Shown: positions 44,313 to 52,413 of the stretch, in pieces
How the letters are laid out: each line of letters begins with the position of its first letter
Numbering within the stretch: position 1 is the first letter of the stretch
Origin: an uncultured Roseiflexus sp.
GTDB taxonomy: Bacteria; Chloroflexota; Chloroflexia; Chloroflexales; Roseiflexaceae
Assembly (NCBI GenBank): GCA_937935075.1
Contig: CALGYB010000095.1
Location: 1 to 52,413 of the forward strand
Direction: 5' to 3'
DNA: 52,413 nt
Notes under the pieces: model-generated
What the model saw: only the letters and a program-made list of their open reading frames with translations
What the model was told of the DNA's origin: nothing
The model's database searches: none
Position numbers and translations under genes: made by a program

Positions 44313-44588
44313 CAAAGGCCGTGACGGAGACGAGTAAGCGGCAGTAAACCGGTCAGCGAGCGCGCAGGCGGTGTGAGGCGCGTCGGTGTTCGGTCGCTGA
44401 AAATCACTCCTGAGCCGAAGGGCGAACGCGCCTTCCAGGCGCCAGTAGTCTGCTCCGGTTTCGCCGACCGTTATCCCGGCGGAGGCGTGATAGCGCCTCG
44501 ATGAGTGCAGTCGATGATACACCGGCTGAACCAGGGTGGTACCGCGGGGCTTCACACCTCGTCCCTGCTAAGGGGCGGGGATTTTTTG
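44313..44588 (+). promoter_or_regulatory. T-box riboswitch (isoleucine specifier) controlling ileS
   Basis: Stem I: GGAG (44326-44329) can pair with CTCC (44407-44410). AGTA (44333-44336) faces GAAA-ATC-A, placing an AUC (Ile) specifier codon at 44403-44405. The T-box sequence AGGGTGGTACCGCGG is at 44533-44547. A terminator follows: CCTCGTCCCT (44557-44566), loop GCTA, AGGGGCGGGG (44571-44580), then ATTTTTT. Uncharged tRNA-Ile would pair with the specifier and the T-box bulge, favour the antiterminator and allow ileS transcription. Confidence 0.95.
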
Positions 44589-44606
44589 TTGGCAAGGAGG
44601 TTGTGC

Positions 44607-47600
44607 ATGGCGTTTCAGCCTGTCGATACCAGGGTCAACTTTCCGCGACTCGAAGAACAGGTCCTTGACCTCTGGCAGCGCAAACAGATTGTCGAACGCA
44701 GTCTGGAGTCCGGCAATAAACCGTTTGTCTTCTACGAGGGTCCGCCGACGGCGAACGGTCGTCCGGGGATTCACCACGCCATCTCGCGCATCTTCAAGGA
44801 CGTCATCTGCCGCTATCGCGCCATGCAGGGGTACAAGATCATCGGGCGGCGCGAAGGGTGGGATACTCACGGTCTGCCGGTGGAGATCGAGGTCGAAAAG
44901 AAACTCGGCTTCAGCGGCAAGCCCGACATCGAAAAATACGGCGTGGCGGAGTTCAATGCGCAGTGCCGCCAGAGCGTCTGGGAGTATATCCAAGACTGGC
45001 GGCAGTTCACCCGCCGTATTGCCTACTGGGTGAGCGAAGACGCCTACATCACCTACGAAAACGACTATATCGAGTCGCTCTGGTGGATCTTCCGTCAGTT
45101 GTGGGATCGCGGGCTGCTCTTCCGCGATTACAAGGTCTCGATGCACTGCCCGCGCTGTGGTACGTCCCTCTCAGATCACGAAGTGTCGCTCGGCTTCAAG
45201 GACGATGTGGATGATCCGAGTGTGTGGATAAAGTTCCACGTGCGTGAGACGCGCCACGAGGCGCTGCGCGGCGCGTCGTTCGTGGCATGGACGACCACTC
45301 CCTGGACGCTGCCCGCCAATGTGGCGCTGGCGGTCAAACCCGATGCCACCTATGTCGTGGTGTCGCACGACGGCGAGCGCCTGGTGCTGGCAGAGGCGCT
45401 GGTCCACTCCGTCCTCGGCGATGGCGTGACCGTCGAGCACACGTTCCAGGGCGCCGATCTGGTCGGCGCACGCTACGAAAACCTGTTCGACGGCGTGCCT
45501 GCGCCGGGTGACACAGTGGACTGGTCACGCGCCTACACCGTCGTCGCCGACGATTTCGTGTCGCTGGAGGACGGCACCGGCATTGTGCATATCGCGCCCG
45601 CCTATGGCGACCTTGAGATCGGCAGGAAGTACGGGTTGCCGACACTCTTCTCGGTCGATCTGGCGGGCAACGTGCTGCCGGAGTTCGCGTCGCTCGGGTT
45701 CGCCAGCAAGTTCTTCAAACAGGCGGACCCAGACATTACGCGCAACCTGAAGTCACGCGGCCTGTTGCTGAAGAGCGGGCGCGTCAAGCACTCATACCCC
45801 TTCTGCTGGCGCTGCGACACGCCGCTGCTCTACTACGCCAAACGCTCATGGTACATCCGCACAACGGCAATGAAGGATCGCCTGGTGGCGAACAACCTGC
45901 TGATCCACTGGGTGCCAGAGCACATCCGTGACGGACGATTCGGTAACTGGCTGGAAAACAATATCGACTGGGCCGTAAGCCGCGAGCGTTACTGGGGCAC
46001 GCCCATCCCGATCTGGATGGCAGAAGACGGCTACGCCGAATGCATCGGCTCGCTGGCAGAGTTGGAGCAGAAAGTCGGGCGCAGCCTGAAGGACCTGGAA
46101 TTGCACCGTCCCTATGTCGATGAGATCACCTGGGTCGATCCACAGCACGGGCTGATGCGGCGCATTCCCGACGTCGCCGACTGCTGGTTCGACTCGGGCG
46201 CTATGCCGATCGCGCAGTGGCACTATCCGATGGAAAACGCCGAGATCTACGAACTGGCAAAGCAGGCGGACTACATCTGCGAAGCAGTGGATCAGACGCG
46301 CGGTTGGTTCTACACGCTGCACGCGATCGCAACCCTGCTGTTCGACCGTCCGGCGTTCAAGAATGTCATCTGTCTGGGGCACATTCTCGATGCCGAAGGT
46401 CAGAAAATGAGCAAATCGCGCGGCAATGTCGTCGATCCCTGGTCGGTGATGAATGAGCATGGCGCCGACGCGCTGCGCTGGTATCTGTTTACTGCGGCGC
46501 CTCCTGGCAGTCCGCGCCGCTTCTCGGCAGGGCTGGTCGCCGAAAGTCTGCGTAAGTTCCTGCTGACACTGTGGAACACGTATGCGTTCTTCGTGACCTA
46601 CGCCAATCTCGACGGCTGGACGCCGACGAAGGACGGCGTTGATCAGCATCTCGATCCGGCGACTCTCGTTCCCATCGACCGATGGGCGCTGGCGCGGCTC
46701 AACAGCCTGGTGCGTGACGTGACCGACGCATTCGAGGCGTATGATGTCACGACGGCAGGGCGCGCCATCGAAGACTTTGTCGATGAACTGTCGAACTGGT
46801 ATGTGCGACGCAACCGGCGACGCTTCTGGAAGAGCGAGCACGACCGCGACAAACAGGCGGCATACGCGACGCTCTACACCTGTTTGCTCACGGTGGCGAA
46901 ACTGGCGGCGCCATTCGTGCCGTTCGTCGCCGAGGCGATCTACCGCAACCTGGTCGGGCTGGAAGGTCACGAGGGGCAGACCGACGCACCGGAGAGCGTG
47001 CACCTCGCCGCGTGGCCGCAGGTCCACGAGGCGTTGCTCGAAGAGCGTCTGGTAGCCGACACCGAAGTGCTGTTGAAAGCGGTCTCGGTCGGGCGCGCAG
47101 CGCGGCGCGCAGCGGGGATTAAGGTGCGCCAGCCGCTGCGCGAGTTGTGGGTGCGCGCGTCAACCCCGGCTGCGCTCGAAGGTCTACGGCGCTTCGAGGC
47201 GGAACTGCGCGACGAACTCAATGTCAAAGCGGTGCACTACCTCGACAGCGCCGCCACGCTGGTCGAGTACCGCTTCAAACCCAACCTGCGCCTGGTTGGT
47301 CGCAAATACGGAAAACTGGTGCCTGCCATCACAGCGGCGCTCCGTGATCTGACCGGTGATGCGGCGCGCGCTGCCGCGCAGGCAGTTGAAGCGGGAGAGA
47401 CCATTACGCTGACCGTTGAAGGGCGGGCGATTGACCTGTTGCCGGAAGAAGTGCTGGTCGAAAGCAGTTCACCAGAAGGATATGCGGTAGCGGAAGATGG
47501 CGGCGTGCTGGTGGCGCTCGATACCACCCTGACGCCGGAACTGACCATGGAGGGGTTGGCGCGCGAGTTGGTGCGTAACATCCAGGATGCGCGCAAAGAT

Positions 47601-47846
47601 GCCGGGTTTGCCATCAGCGATCGGATCATCGTCTTCCTTGGCGGCGCCGATGGCGACGCCGAAGTGGAAGCGACGCTGCGCGCCTGGGGCGACTATGTGC
47701 GCGAGGAGACGCTGGCGGACGACCTGCGACTCTGTGCGCCACCGGATCACGTGCATACGACCGTGCTCGAACTCGATGAAGGGCGCGCGCTTACGATTGG
47801 TGTGAGCAGGGGCGGGGCTGAGACCCGACCGCACGGGTACGTCTGA
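44607..47846 (+). CDS. ileS: Isoleucyl-tRNA synthetase, type 2 (eukaryote-like)
   Basis: 1079 residues. The HIGH motif reads GIHH (54-57) in NGRPGIHHAIS and KMSKS is at 600-604 in QKMSKSRGNVVDP. The editing domain has FVAWTTTPWTLPANVALAV. WYVRRNRRRFWKSEHDRDKQ and the long C-terminal region with a beta-grasp-like end are features of the eukaryote-like IleRS2 class, usually less sensitive to mupirocin. The zinc-binding C-terminal cysteines of bacterial IleRS1 are absent. AAGGAGG is 6 nt before ATG 44607. Expression is controlled by the T-box directly upstream. The 3' end converges on a Uma2-like gene with strong hairpins between. Confidence 0.96.
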   Translation: MAFQPVDTRVNFPRLEEQVLDLWQRKQIVERSLESGNKPFVFYEGPPTANGRPGIHHAISRIFKDVICRYRAMQGYKIIGRREGWDTHGLPVEIEVEKKLGFSGKPDIEKYGVAEFNAQCRQSVWEYIQDWRQFTRRIAYWVSEDAYITYENDYIESLWWIFRQLWDRGLLFRDYKVSMHCPRCGTSLSDHEVSLGFKDDVDDPSVWIKFHVRETRHEALRGASFVAWTTTPWTLPANVALAVKPDATYVVVSHDGERLVLAEALVHSVLGDGVTVEHTFQGADLVGARYENLFDGVPAPGDTVDWSRAYTVVADDFVSLEDGTGIVHIAPAYGDLEIGRKYGLPTLFSVDLAGNVLPEFASLGFASKFFKQADPDITRNLKSRGLLLKSGRVKHSYPFCWRCDTPLLYYAKRSWYIRTTAMKDRLVANNLLIHWVPEHIRDGRFGNWLENNIDWAVSRERYWGTPIPIWMAEDGYAECIGSLAELEQKVGRSLKDLELHRPYVDEITWVDPQHGLMRRIPDVADCWFDSGAMPIAQWHYPMENAEIYELAKQADYICEAVDQTRGWFYTLHAIATLLFDRPAFKNVICLGHILDAEGQKMSKSRGNVVDPWSVMNEHGADALRWYLFTAAPPGSPRRFSAGLVAESLRKFLLTLWNTYAFFVTYANLDGWTPTKDGVDQHLDPATLVPIDRWALARLNSLVRDVTDAFEAYDVTTAGRAIEDFVDELSNWYVRRNRRRFWKSEHDRDKQAAYATLYTCLLTVAKLAAPFVPFVAEAIYRNLVGLEGHEGQTDAPESVHLAAWPQVHEALLEERLVADTEVLLKAVSVGRAARRAAGIKVRQPLRELWVRASTPAALEGLRRFEAELRDELNVKAVHYLDSAATLVEYRFKPNLRLVGRKYGKLVPAITAALRDLTGDAARAAAQAVEAGETITLTVEGRAIDLLPEEVLVESSSPEGYAVAEDGGVLVALDTTLTPELTMEGLARELVRNIQDARKDAGFAISDRIIVFLGGADGDAEVEATLRAWGDYVREETLADDLRLCAPPDHVHTTVLELDEGRALTIGVSRGGAETRPHGYV

Positions 47847-47857
47847 AACCGCAGTAG

Positions 47858-47878
47858 GGTCGGGTCTGCGACCCGACC
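47858..47878. repeat. GGTCGGGTC-TGC-GACCCGACC hairpin
   Basis: A 9-bp perfect stem just after ileS. The same GGGTCT...AGACCC design occurs at 27496 and 47938. Confidence 0.7.
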
Positions 47879-47937
47879 GGGTCACATACCCGACCGCACC
47901 GCCACGTCGCAGACCCGACCGCAGCCCCATGCCCGTG

Positions 47938-47966
47938 GAAGGGGCGGGTCTGAGACCCGCCCCTTC
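47938..47966. terminator. Bidirectional 13-bp hairpin between ileS and the Uma2-like gene
   Basis: Perfect arms GAAGGGGCGGGTC (47938-47950) and GACCCGCCCCTTC (47954-47966) with loop TGA. It ends at the first base of the minus-strand stop codon, so it can serve both convergent genes. There is no T-run. Confidence 0.6.
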
Positions 47967-48820
47967 TACCCCCCGCCACGCAATCGGCGCAACTCCTCTT
48001 CCAGGGCGCGCAGGCGCGCTTCGGCTTCGCGGCGCGCCCGCGCTTCCGCTGCGCGCGCTTCCGCCTCCCGCTGCGCCCGTTCCGCCTCCCGCTGCGCTCG
48101 TGCTGCCGCCTCCGCCGCCTGCCGCACGACGGTCGCGTAGCTACCGAACGGTACGCCGCGTTCGTCGTAGCAGACCACGTGATCCCGCTCGATACCCAGC
48201 CACAGGTTGGCGATCACCAGATGCACCCGCCCCGCTGCATCCGGCGGGTGCAGCCGGTACGCATCCCCCTCCAACCGATAGTCAAGCAGGCGCAGACGTC
48301 GCTCACGACCGCCGCGACTCATATTGTCCACAATCACGTACTGCGCCACCCCAGCGCGCGCGTAGTGTTCCACCTTGCGCTCCAGGTCGTTCACGCGCGT
48401 CTCTGGCGAGGTGATTTCGATAATCAGCGCCGGACGCACCCCTTCGACCGCCACCTCGAATGTGCTCCAGTCCTGACGTTCGTGGATGCCGGGAATGACC
48501 ATCACATCCGGTCCGTGCGGGCGCAAGTCGGGAACGTCCCACGCGACACGTACATCGCTGAGCACAATCGCCGCACCCGACTCCTCCAGGCGCGCGCGCA
48601 GCACGGCAGTGAGATACATCCGGTCGGTCTCGTGGCGGTCGCTATGCACGATGAAATCTCCCACTTCAGGGTGCAGGACATCCTCCAGCGTCAGCGGAAC
48701 CTGTTCCAGGTGATGGGGATCATCGGGGGTTGGTCGCGGCACGAAGCGCCAGCCGTAGCGGAAGGGATCGTCAGCGGGCGCCGCATCCGGCGGCTCGGCG
48801 GGGATGGTCGTCTGGGTCAT
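47966..48820 (-). CDS. Uma2 family (DUF820) restriction-endonuclease-fold protein
   Basis: 284 residues. The PD-(D/E)xK-like core has RPHGPDVMVIPGI, then FEVAVEGVRPALIIEITSPETRVNDLERKVEHYARAGVAQYVIVD, with the E-x-x-S motif and the Lys of the Uma2 family, and YRLEGDAY. The C-terminal 60 residues are a highly charged coiled coil (AEAAARAQREAERAQREAE and on), common in cyanobacterial and Chloroflexi members. Biological role unknown; many genomes carry dozens of copies. ATG 48820 follows GGGAGG. Confidence 0.85.
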   Translation of the reverse strand: MTQTTIPAEPPDAAPADDPFRYGWRFVPRPTPDDPHHLEQVPLTLEDVLHPEVGDFIVHSDRHETDRMYLTAVLRARLEESGAAIVLSDVRVAWDVPDLRPHGPDVMVIPGIHERQDWSTFEVAVEGVRPALIIEITSPETRVNDLERKVEHYARAGVAQYVIVDNMSRGGRERRLRLLDYRLEGDAYRLHPPDAAGRVHLVIANLWLGIERDHVVCYDERGVPFGSYATVVRQAAEAAARAQREAERAQREAEARAAEARARREAEARLRALEEELRRLRGGG

Positions 48821-48982
48821 CGCGGGTCCTCCCTGGCGCGTCCGGTTATCAGGACAGGTGTGGCGGTCAGGCAATTCTGCACAGCATCATTGTACCATAT
48901 CCGCACACGTGTGCGGTGCGAGAAGGAAGCGCAGCACCCGGCAGTGCAAGAGGCTTCGTTTTCAACAGCAGTGAAAGCACTG

Positions 48983-49020
48983 AAAAGGAAGGGAGGCAAC
49001 TTTCTGCATCCCTTCCTTTT
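48983..49020. terminator. Hairpin AAAAGGAAGGGA / TCCCTTCCTTTT
   Basis: 12-bp perfect stem with a 14-nt loop, with A- and T-rich ends and a further T at 49021. It lies about 80 bp beyond the stop of the minus-strand secreted protein gene and could terminate that operon. Confidence 0.55.
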
Positions 49021-49102
49021 TGACATCAGTAGTCGAATAATTCTATCAGAAATGCGGGTATTCGTGCATATCGTGTGAACATCGATCCTGCCGCGTCGAA
49101 GT

Positions 49103-49570
49103 TTACCGGGCCAGACAATTCTGACATAGCCAGATGACCGGCGCAGCGCTGCTTCCAGGCGCTGTTGCTTCGGCATACACGACGCAGTGCTCACCCTGTG
49201 CTGAAATGCCGTCTGGTAGAGACTGGCTCTCATCCGCGTCTGAGTTCGACTCCGAAACCGGTGGCGCCACACTCGAAGCAGCGGGGAAAGCGCTCTGCGC
49301 GTCTGTCGGATTATCCTCGGAAGAGGACGGAGGAAGCTGCCCGCCATCGGTTGCAACCGCGATGGCTTCAGCAAAGGTCGGATAGCACCCGCGCCAGATG
49401 ACCGGCGCAGCGCTGCTTCCAGGCGCTGTTGCTTCGGCATACACGACGCAGTGCTCACCCTGTTCTTGTGCATTGCTTATCGGGAGACGCGATTCGCTTG
49501 TGCTCACGAGAGCGCTTATGACCAGCAACAACCCGATGATGATGGTGAACAGCGTTGGCTTGAGAGTCAT
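49103..49570 (-). CDS. Small secreted protein with a duplicated segment
   Basis: 155 residues, not a recognised family. The start ATG 49570 follows AAAGGAGG. A signal peptide is evident (LFTIIIGLLLVISALVSTSES). The mature part holds EHCVVYAEATAPGSSAAPVI, then WRGCYPTFAEAIAVATDGG. After a Ser/Pro/Asp-rich linker the segment EHCVVYAEATAPGSSAAPVI returns and ends WLCQNCLAR. The DNA of the duplication is identical over 71 bp (49129-49199 and 49393-49463) and in frame, so the copy is recent. It is downstream of the ECF sigma and anti-sigma-like genes and may be a regulon member. The truncated second copy suggests loss of the FAEAIAVATDGG tail. Confidence 0.75.
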   Translation of the reverse strand: MTLKPTLFTIIIGLLLVISALVSTSESRLPISNAQEQGEHCVVYAEATAPGSSAAPVIWRGCYPTFAEAIAVATDGGQLPPSSSEDNPTDAQSAFPAASSVAPPVSESNSDADESQSLPDGISAQGEHCVVYAEATAPGSSAAPVIWLCQNCLAR

Positions 49571-49651
49571 GGTGTTCCTCCTTTTCGTATTCTGGCGGAT
49601 AAGATACGACTTCCAGCACATCTTGCGATGATGCACCAGGAGATTTTCTAT

Positions 49652-50434
49652 TTATCTTCGGGTAATTCCCACGGTGAAGTCGTACACGAACGGATGATGG
49701 ATGATCAAGGTTCGTGTCTCGTTCGTTGCCGGCATAATCTCAATAGCTTGCAGAGCATTTGCTTCCAGCCTGAGATTCAGCTTTTCAACGGATTCTTTTA
49801 GATCATTGATCTCATACTTCAGTATATACCCGCCATAACCATCATATACCCCAGAACCCCAAGAAGTAGAACTTGCCAGGTATAATCTCCCTTCATCATC
49901 AAAAAGAAGGGGCATCGTCGCAATCAATCTATTTTCATCATAAGAATAAGTTCCAAAGAGCGCGAAATTACTAAATTTCCTTTCAGGAGGACCACTTACT
50001 GTATACCCCACAATAATCTGCTTCTCGTCGGCATATACCCGCTCGAAGGTCACAGTAAAACCATCAAATGACTGGGATAAAGACAGAGTTTGACCCCGAT
50101 TACCGATAATAATACCGGCTGTTTCCGGTTCAGAAAGAAAAGCTCGATCAAGAATCGAAAACACCCCTAAAGATGATCCGGTTAAAAAAATCGCAAGCAA
50201 GAACATCAGAATATCAATCAACGGACGAAGGTTCCTACTTCCATAGAAATTTTTATACATCTTCTTGTTCGACGAAAGACGATTACTTTGCTCAATATCG
50301 AGCGGAGGTTTCAAAAAAGGCACCTCTATTGCGCGTGAAGATCTTTCGAGATACTCGACTACACGAGCCATCTCCGGGTCAGATACCAGATCTTGAATAT
50401 CATGATACCTGTCATGCATTTTCGTCTGTCTCAT
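49652..50434 (-). CDS. Single-pass membrane anti-sigma-like protein (DUF4179-like)
   Basis: 260 residues. A cytoplasmic N-terminal 70 residues is followed by one membrane helix (LRPLIDILMFLLAIFLTGSSLGVF) and an external domain of about 165 residues with SLSQSFDGFTVTFERVYADEKQIIVGYTVSGPP, the DUF4179-like core. It overlaps the ECF sigma gene by 23 bp and has AAGGAGAGG upstream. The arrangement suggests it holds the sigma factor at the membrane until an outside signal arrives. No zinc-binding HxxxCxxC anti-sigma motif is seen. AT content is clearly higher than in the surrounding genes. Confidence 0.78.
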   Translation of the reverse strand: MRQTKMHDRYHDIQDLVSDPEMARVVEYLERSSRAIEVPFLKPPLDIEQSNRLSSNKKMYKNFYGSRNLRPLIDILMFLLAIFLTGSSLGVFSILDRAFLSEPETAGIIIGNRGQTLSLSQSFDGFTVTFERVYADEKQIIVGYTVSGPPERKFSNFALFGTYSYDENRLIATMPLLFDDEGRLYLASSTSWGSGVYDGYGGYILKYEINDLKESVEKLNLRLEANALQAIEIMPATNETRTLIIHHPFVYDFTVGITRR

Positions 50435-51008
50435 CGTCTATCCTCTCCTTCAGGATATTCAAAGCATCGGACAGATAACGGTATACGGTGGCCTCGCTTT
50501 TTTCCAGAACTGTCGCAATTTCGCGTACTGTTAGACCCGCAATAAAGCGAAGTAGTACAACTTCCCGATATGAAGACTCTAGATCGTTTAGTAATCGCTG
50601 AATCCTTAAAACGGCTTCATTCCTTAAGATCGCACCTTCAACCGATTGCTCGGCGAGTGGATGTTGATTTTCGGGAATTTTCTCCAATTCTATCGTTGAA
50701 TGCTTGCGACGTCTAACATTAGTGACAGTATTAGCAGCGATACGAAACAAACATGCAGAAAAAGGGACTCCGCGATTTTTATATTTTGGAAGCGCCGTGA
50801 AAGCCTGTAAAAAAACCTGTTGTGTAAGATCGGCTGCGTCATCATCATTGTCGAGGCGCGTTCGTAAGTACTTATAGACACGAGAGGCATAGCGATAGTA
50901 CAACACACCAAAAGCAGCCCGGTCTTGTTTCGCTGCTTCAACGAGCATTGATTCATCTTTCTCGAATAGTGAAACTTGAAAAATGAGCGTGTCTGGACTG
51001 ATATCCAT
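50412..51008 (-). CDS. ECF-type RNA polymerase sigma factor
   Basis: 198 residues. Region 2: AFGVLYYRYASRVYKYLRTRL and DAADLTQQVFLQAFTALPKY. The linker region is followed by region 4: RIQRLLNDLESSYREVVLLRFIAGLTVREIATVLEKSEATVYRYLSDALN. It directs RNA polymerase to promoters of an extracytoplasmic response. The gene uses AT-rich codons relative to neighbours, as does the anti-sigma gene, hinting at a separate origin. It starts at ATG 51008; no strong ribosome binding site is visible. Confidence 0.9.
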   Translation of the reverse strand: MDISPDTLIFQVSLFEKDESMLVEAAKQDRAAFGVLYYRYASRVYKYLRTRLDNDDDAADLTQQVFLQAFTALPKYKNRGVPFSACLFRIAANTVTNVRRRKHSTIELEKIPENQHPLAEQSVEGAILRNEAVLRIQRLLNDLESSYREVVLLRFIAGLTVREIATVLEKSEATVYRYLSDALNILKERIDDETDENA

Positions 51009-51340
51009 GTATCAACCCCCATATGTGCCACTCAAAGCACCTCTCGGTCGAACAGCGCATATTTTACTTACGTCACTCATGGAAACGTAGAAATCGAAAA
51101 AATCTCTCACACCCGTTTCGACCCTATCGGTCAACACTCGAGCGATGGACTGCAACAGGCGCTGCCCGACGCAGTGCGCTGCTTGTCGTGAGATGCGCGC
51201 CATCGCCACGTTGATGCACGACATTAGCGACACCGCTGGCCCCGGCGCGATCATCGCGCACACGCACGACACCACGGCGCCCTGTGTGATATGCTGGCAG
51301 CAGTGGGAGGGGTGACGGACATGCGAGAGGTGGAAGATGG
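51009..51340. other. Intergenic region without a recognised gene
   Basis: 330 bp between the divergent sigma and tcmP-like genes. Base composition shifts from AT-rich to GC-rich near 51200. Nothing beyond the tcmP promoter at its right end is recognised. Confidence 0.6.
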
Positions 51341-51369
51341 TTGACCTATCGTACATGTTGCAGTACAAT
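51341..51369 (+). promoter_or_regulatory. Promoter of the tcmP-like gene
   Basis: TTGACC (51341-51346), 17-nt spacer, TACAAT (51364-51369), 27 bp before the ATG at 51396, with GGAG at 51385-51388. Confidence 0.7.
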
Positions 51370-51395
51370 TGTGCTAGACATATCGGAGCAACTGT

Positions 51396-52327
51396 ATGAC
51401 CCCTCATACCTTTGGCGGCGACTGGACAGACGATAAGTTAGAGCGATTGCGGAAGTACCTGGCGGCATACACAACGATAATAAGAATGAGCGCGCACGAG
51501 AACTGAAAACCATCTATGTGGATGCCTTTGCCAGAACAGGGTACCGCGCCAGGAAGACGCAACCGAATTATCAATCGCCTCTCTTTCCTGAACTGGCAGA
51601 ACCCGAAGCGGCTGCGTTTCTCGACGGCAGTGCGCGCATTGCGCTCGGAGTCGAGCCGCCGCTTAAGCAATACCTGCTTATCGAACGCGATCCGGCGAGA
51701 GCGCAGGCGCTGCAACAACTCAAACACGATTTTCCTGACAAACAGATCGAGATTGTCGTAGAGGATGCCAATAACTATCTCACGCAGTGGTGCGCTGAGC
51801 AAAAATGGCAATATTCTCGCGCCGTGGTTTTCCTTGATCCTTATGGCATGCAGGTATCCTGGGATTTAATCGAGGCATTGGCTCGAACTGAAGCAATAGA
51901 TCTATGGCTTCTGTTTCCCCTGGGTGTAGCGGTCAATCGTCTGCTGACGAAAAAAGCGCCGCCAACCGGCGCGTGGGCTGATGCGTTGACCAGAATTCCA
52001 GGCACGGATGCTTGGAAGAGAGAGTTTTATGTTCAAAAGAAACAGCCTACGCTCTTTGGTGAGGAAGAGTCCTATGAGAAAGAGGCTGATTTTGAACTGA
52101 TCGGACGTTTCTTCGTCGAACGACTGAAGACGGTTTTCCACAAAGTGGCAGAAAATCCCTTGCCCCTGCGCAATTCTTGTAATAATCCACTCTATTTGCT
52201 CTGTTTTGCGTCGGGCAATCCAAAGGGGTCACAGACAGCTATCAAGATCGCCCAAGATATCCTGAGCAAGCGAGCATGGCTGAACACTCCCACATCGAGT
52301 GGACCGAAGCGACATGGAATCCGGTAA
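51396..52327 (+). pseudogene. tcmP: Three-Cys-motif partner protein TcmP, frameshifted
   Basis: The first frame from ATG 51396 reads MTPHTFGGDWTDDKLERLRK and continues to YLAAYTTI, a typical TcmP start, then stops at a TGA near 51504. From about 51479 a second frame carries NKNERARELKTIYVDAFARTG and the rest: LIERDPARAQAL, VVFLDPYGMQVSWDLIEALA and WLLFPLGVAVNRLL, ending HGIR. One base change in length between 51470 and 51480 would join them. The usual DAFAGTG motif reads DAFARTG. TcmP pairs with Gp37/Gp68-type three-Cys-motif proteins, and the start of one overlaps this 3' end by 52 bp. The shift may be real inactivation or a sequence error. Confidence 0.8.
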
Positions 52328-52413
52328 CGGGCTGCTCGAAAGTCAGCAGCGGATGCAAACACTGCTACGCCGAGCGCCTTGCGTTGCGGCTTCAGGCAAT
52401 GGGCAGCGTCCGC
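52276..52413 (+). CDS. Phage Gp37/Gp68-type three-Cys-motif protein (DUF5131), N-terminal part
   Basis: 46 codons are visible before the window ends: [20 protein letters not shown] then [20 protein letters not shown]. The start [27 protein letters not shown] is the hallmark of this radical-SAM-like family, with three cysteines in C-x6-C-x2-C spacing. It overlaps the end of the tcmP-like gene, the usual arrangement for this pair. The function of the pair is not established; it occurs on phages and mobile islands. Confidence 0.85.
   Translation, partial: MAEHSHIEWTEATWNPVTGCSKVSSGCKHCYAERLALRLQAMGSVR

Noticed and set aside
44313-44588. Start of ileS at the upstream in-frame codon near 44505
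   Set aside because: That region is the T-box antiterminator and terminator; ATG 44607 has AAGGAGG and starts the conserved protein.
51012-51407. 131-codon minus-strand frame upstream of tcmP
   Set aside because: No motif, Cys/His/Ser-rich composition typical of noncoding frames, and it covers the tcmP promoter.

Overview
This is a GC-rich bacterial chromosome segment that most resembles Roseiflexus or a close relative (Chloroflexota, filamentous anoxygenic phototrophs). That assignment is an inference from the mix of genes: paired TIGR03663-type glycosyltransferases, an LDH-like malate dehydrogenase, SUF genes ordered sufR-C-D-S-U-B, a T-box controlled type-2 IleRS, and very repeat-rich intergenic DNA. 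No rRNA, tRNA, complete insertion sequence or prophage was recognised. Layout: 0-5.8 kb (+) has the end of an unknown gene, lspA, rluD, malate dehydrogenase, an orphan GAF histidine kinase and rsmA. 5.8-7.9 kb (-) has a HAD hydrolase and a LytR-CpsA-Psr wall-polymer ligase. 8.2-17.8 kb (+) has a membrane metallophosphoesterase, a DUF3054 protein, a histidine phosphatase, a Crp/Fnr regulator and two large membrane glycosyltransferases, the second carrying an NHL propeller. 18.2-24.6 kb has a copZ-like chaperone (-), pepA, a polytopic membrane protein, a yhfC protease gene broken by a 73-bp insertion, an HD-GYP response regulator (-) and a PatB/MalY C-S lyase. 25.7-28.3 kb has a tandem-domain PTPS, folE and an SDR, together the three activities of a tetrahydrobiopterin-type pathway. 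28.4-40.9 kb is a sulfur block: sufR with a near-consensus promoter, sufCDSUB, a roadblock-like protein, a Rieske ferredoxin, a rhodanese, sufE, a CysM-type cysteine synthase, a JAMM protease, a ubiquitin-like sulfur carrier ending in GGVR, and an E1-rhodanese fusion. A perfect 16-bp parS site lies inside this block. 41-47.8 kb has secG, an oligopeptide-binding protein, a second (3-MST type) sulfurtransferase and a T-box leader with ileS. 48-51 kb (-) has a Uma2-like protein and a more AT-rich module of ECF sigma factor, anti-sigma-like protein and a secreted protein with an internal duplication. The window ends in a frameshifted three-Cys-motif partner gene (tcmP) overlapping the start of a Gp37/Gp68-type three-Cys-motif gene. 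How the genes work together: the sulfur block reads as one connected sulfur economy. SufS/SufU/SufE and rhodaneses mobilise persulfide. SufBCD assembles Fe-S clusters under SufR. An E1-like enzyme, a Ubl carrier, a JAMM peptidase and CysM would make cysteine by the thiocarboxylate route. The gaps between genes hold several interspersed repeat families: heptanucleotide arrays, hairpins with an invariant TCGACARGCTC loop, some inside ~130-bp elements with terminal inverted repeats, a ~96-bp tandem array, and GGGTCTGAGACCC-type hairpins.
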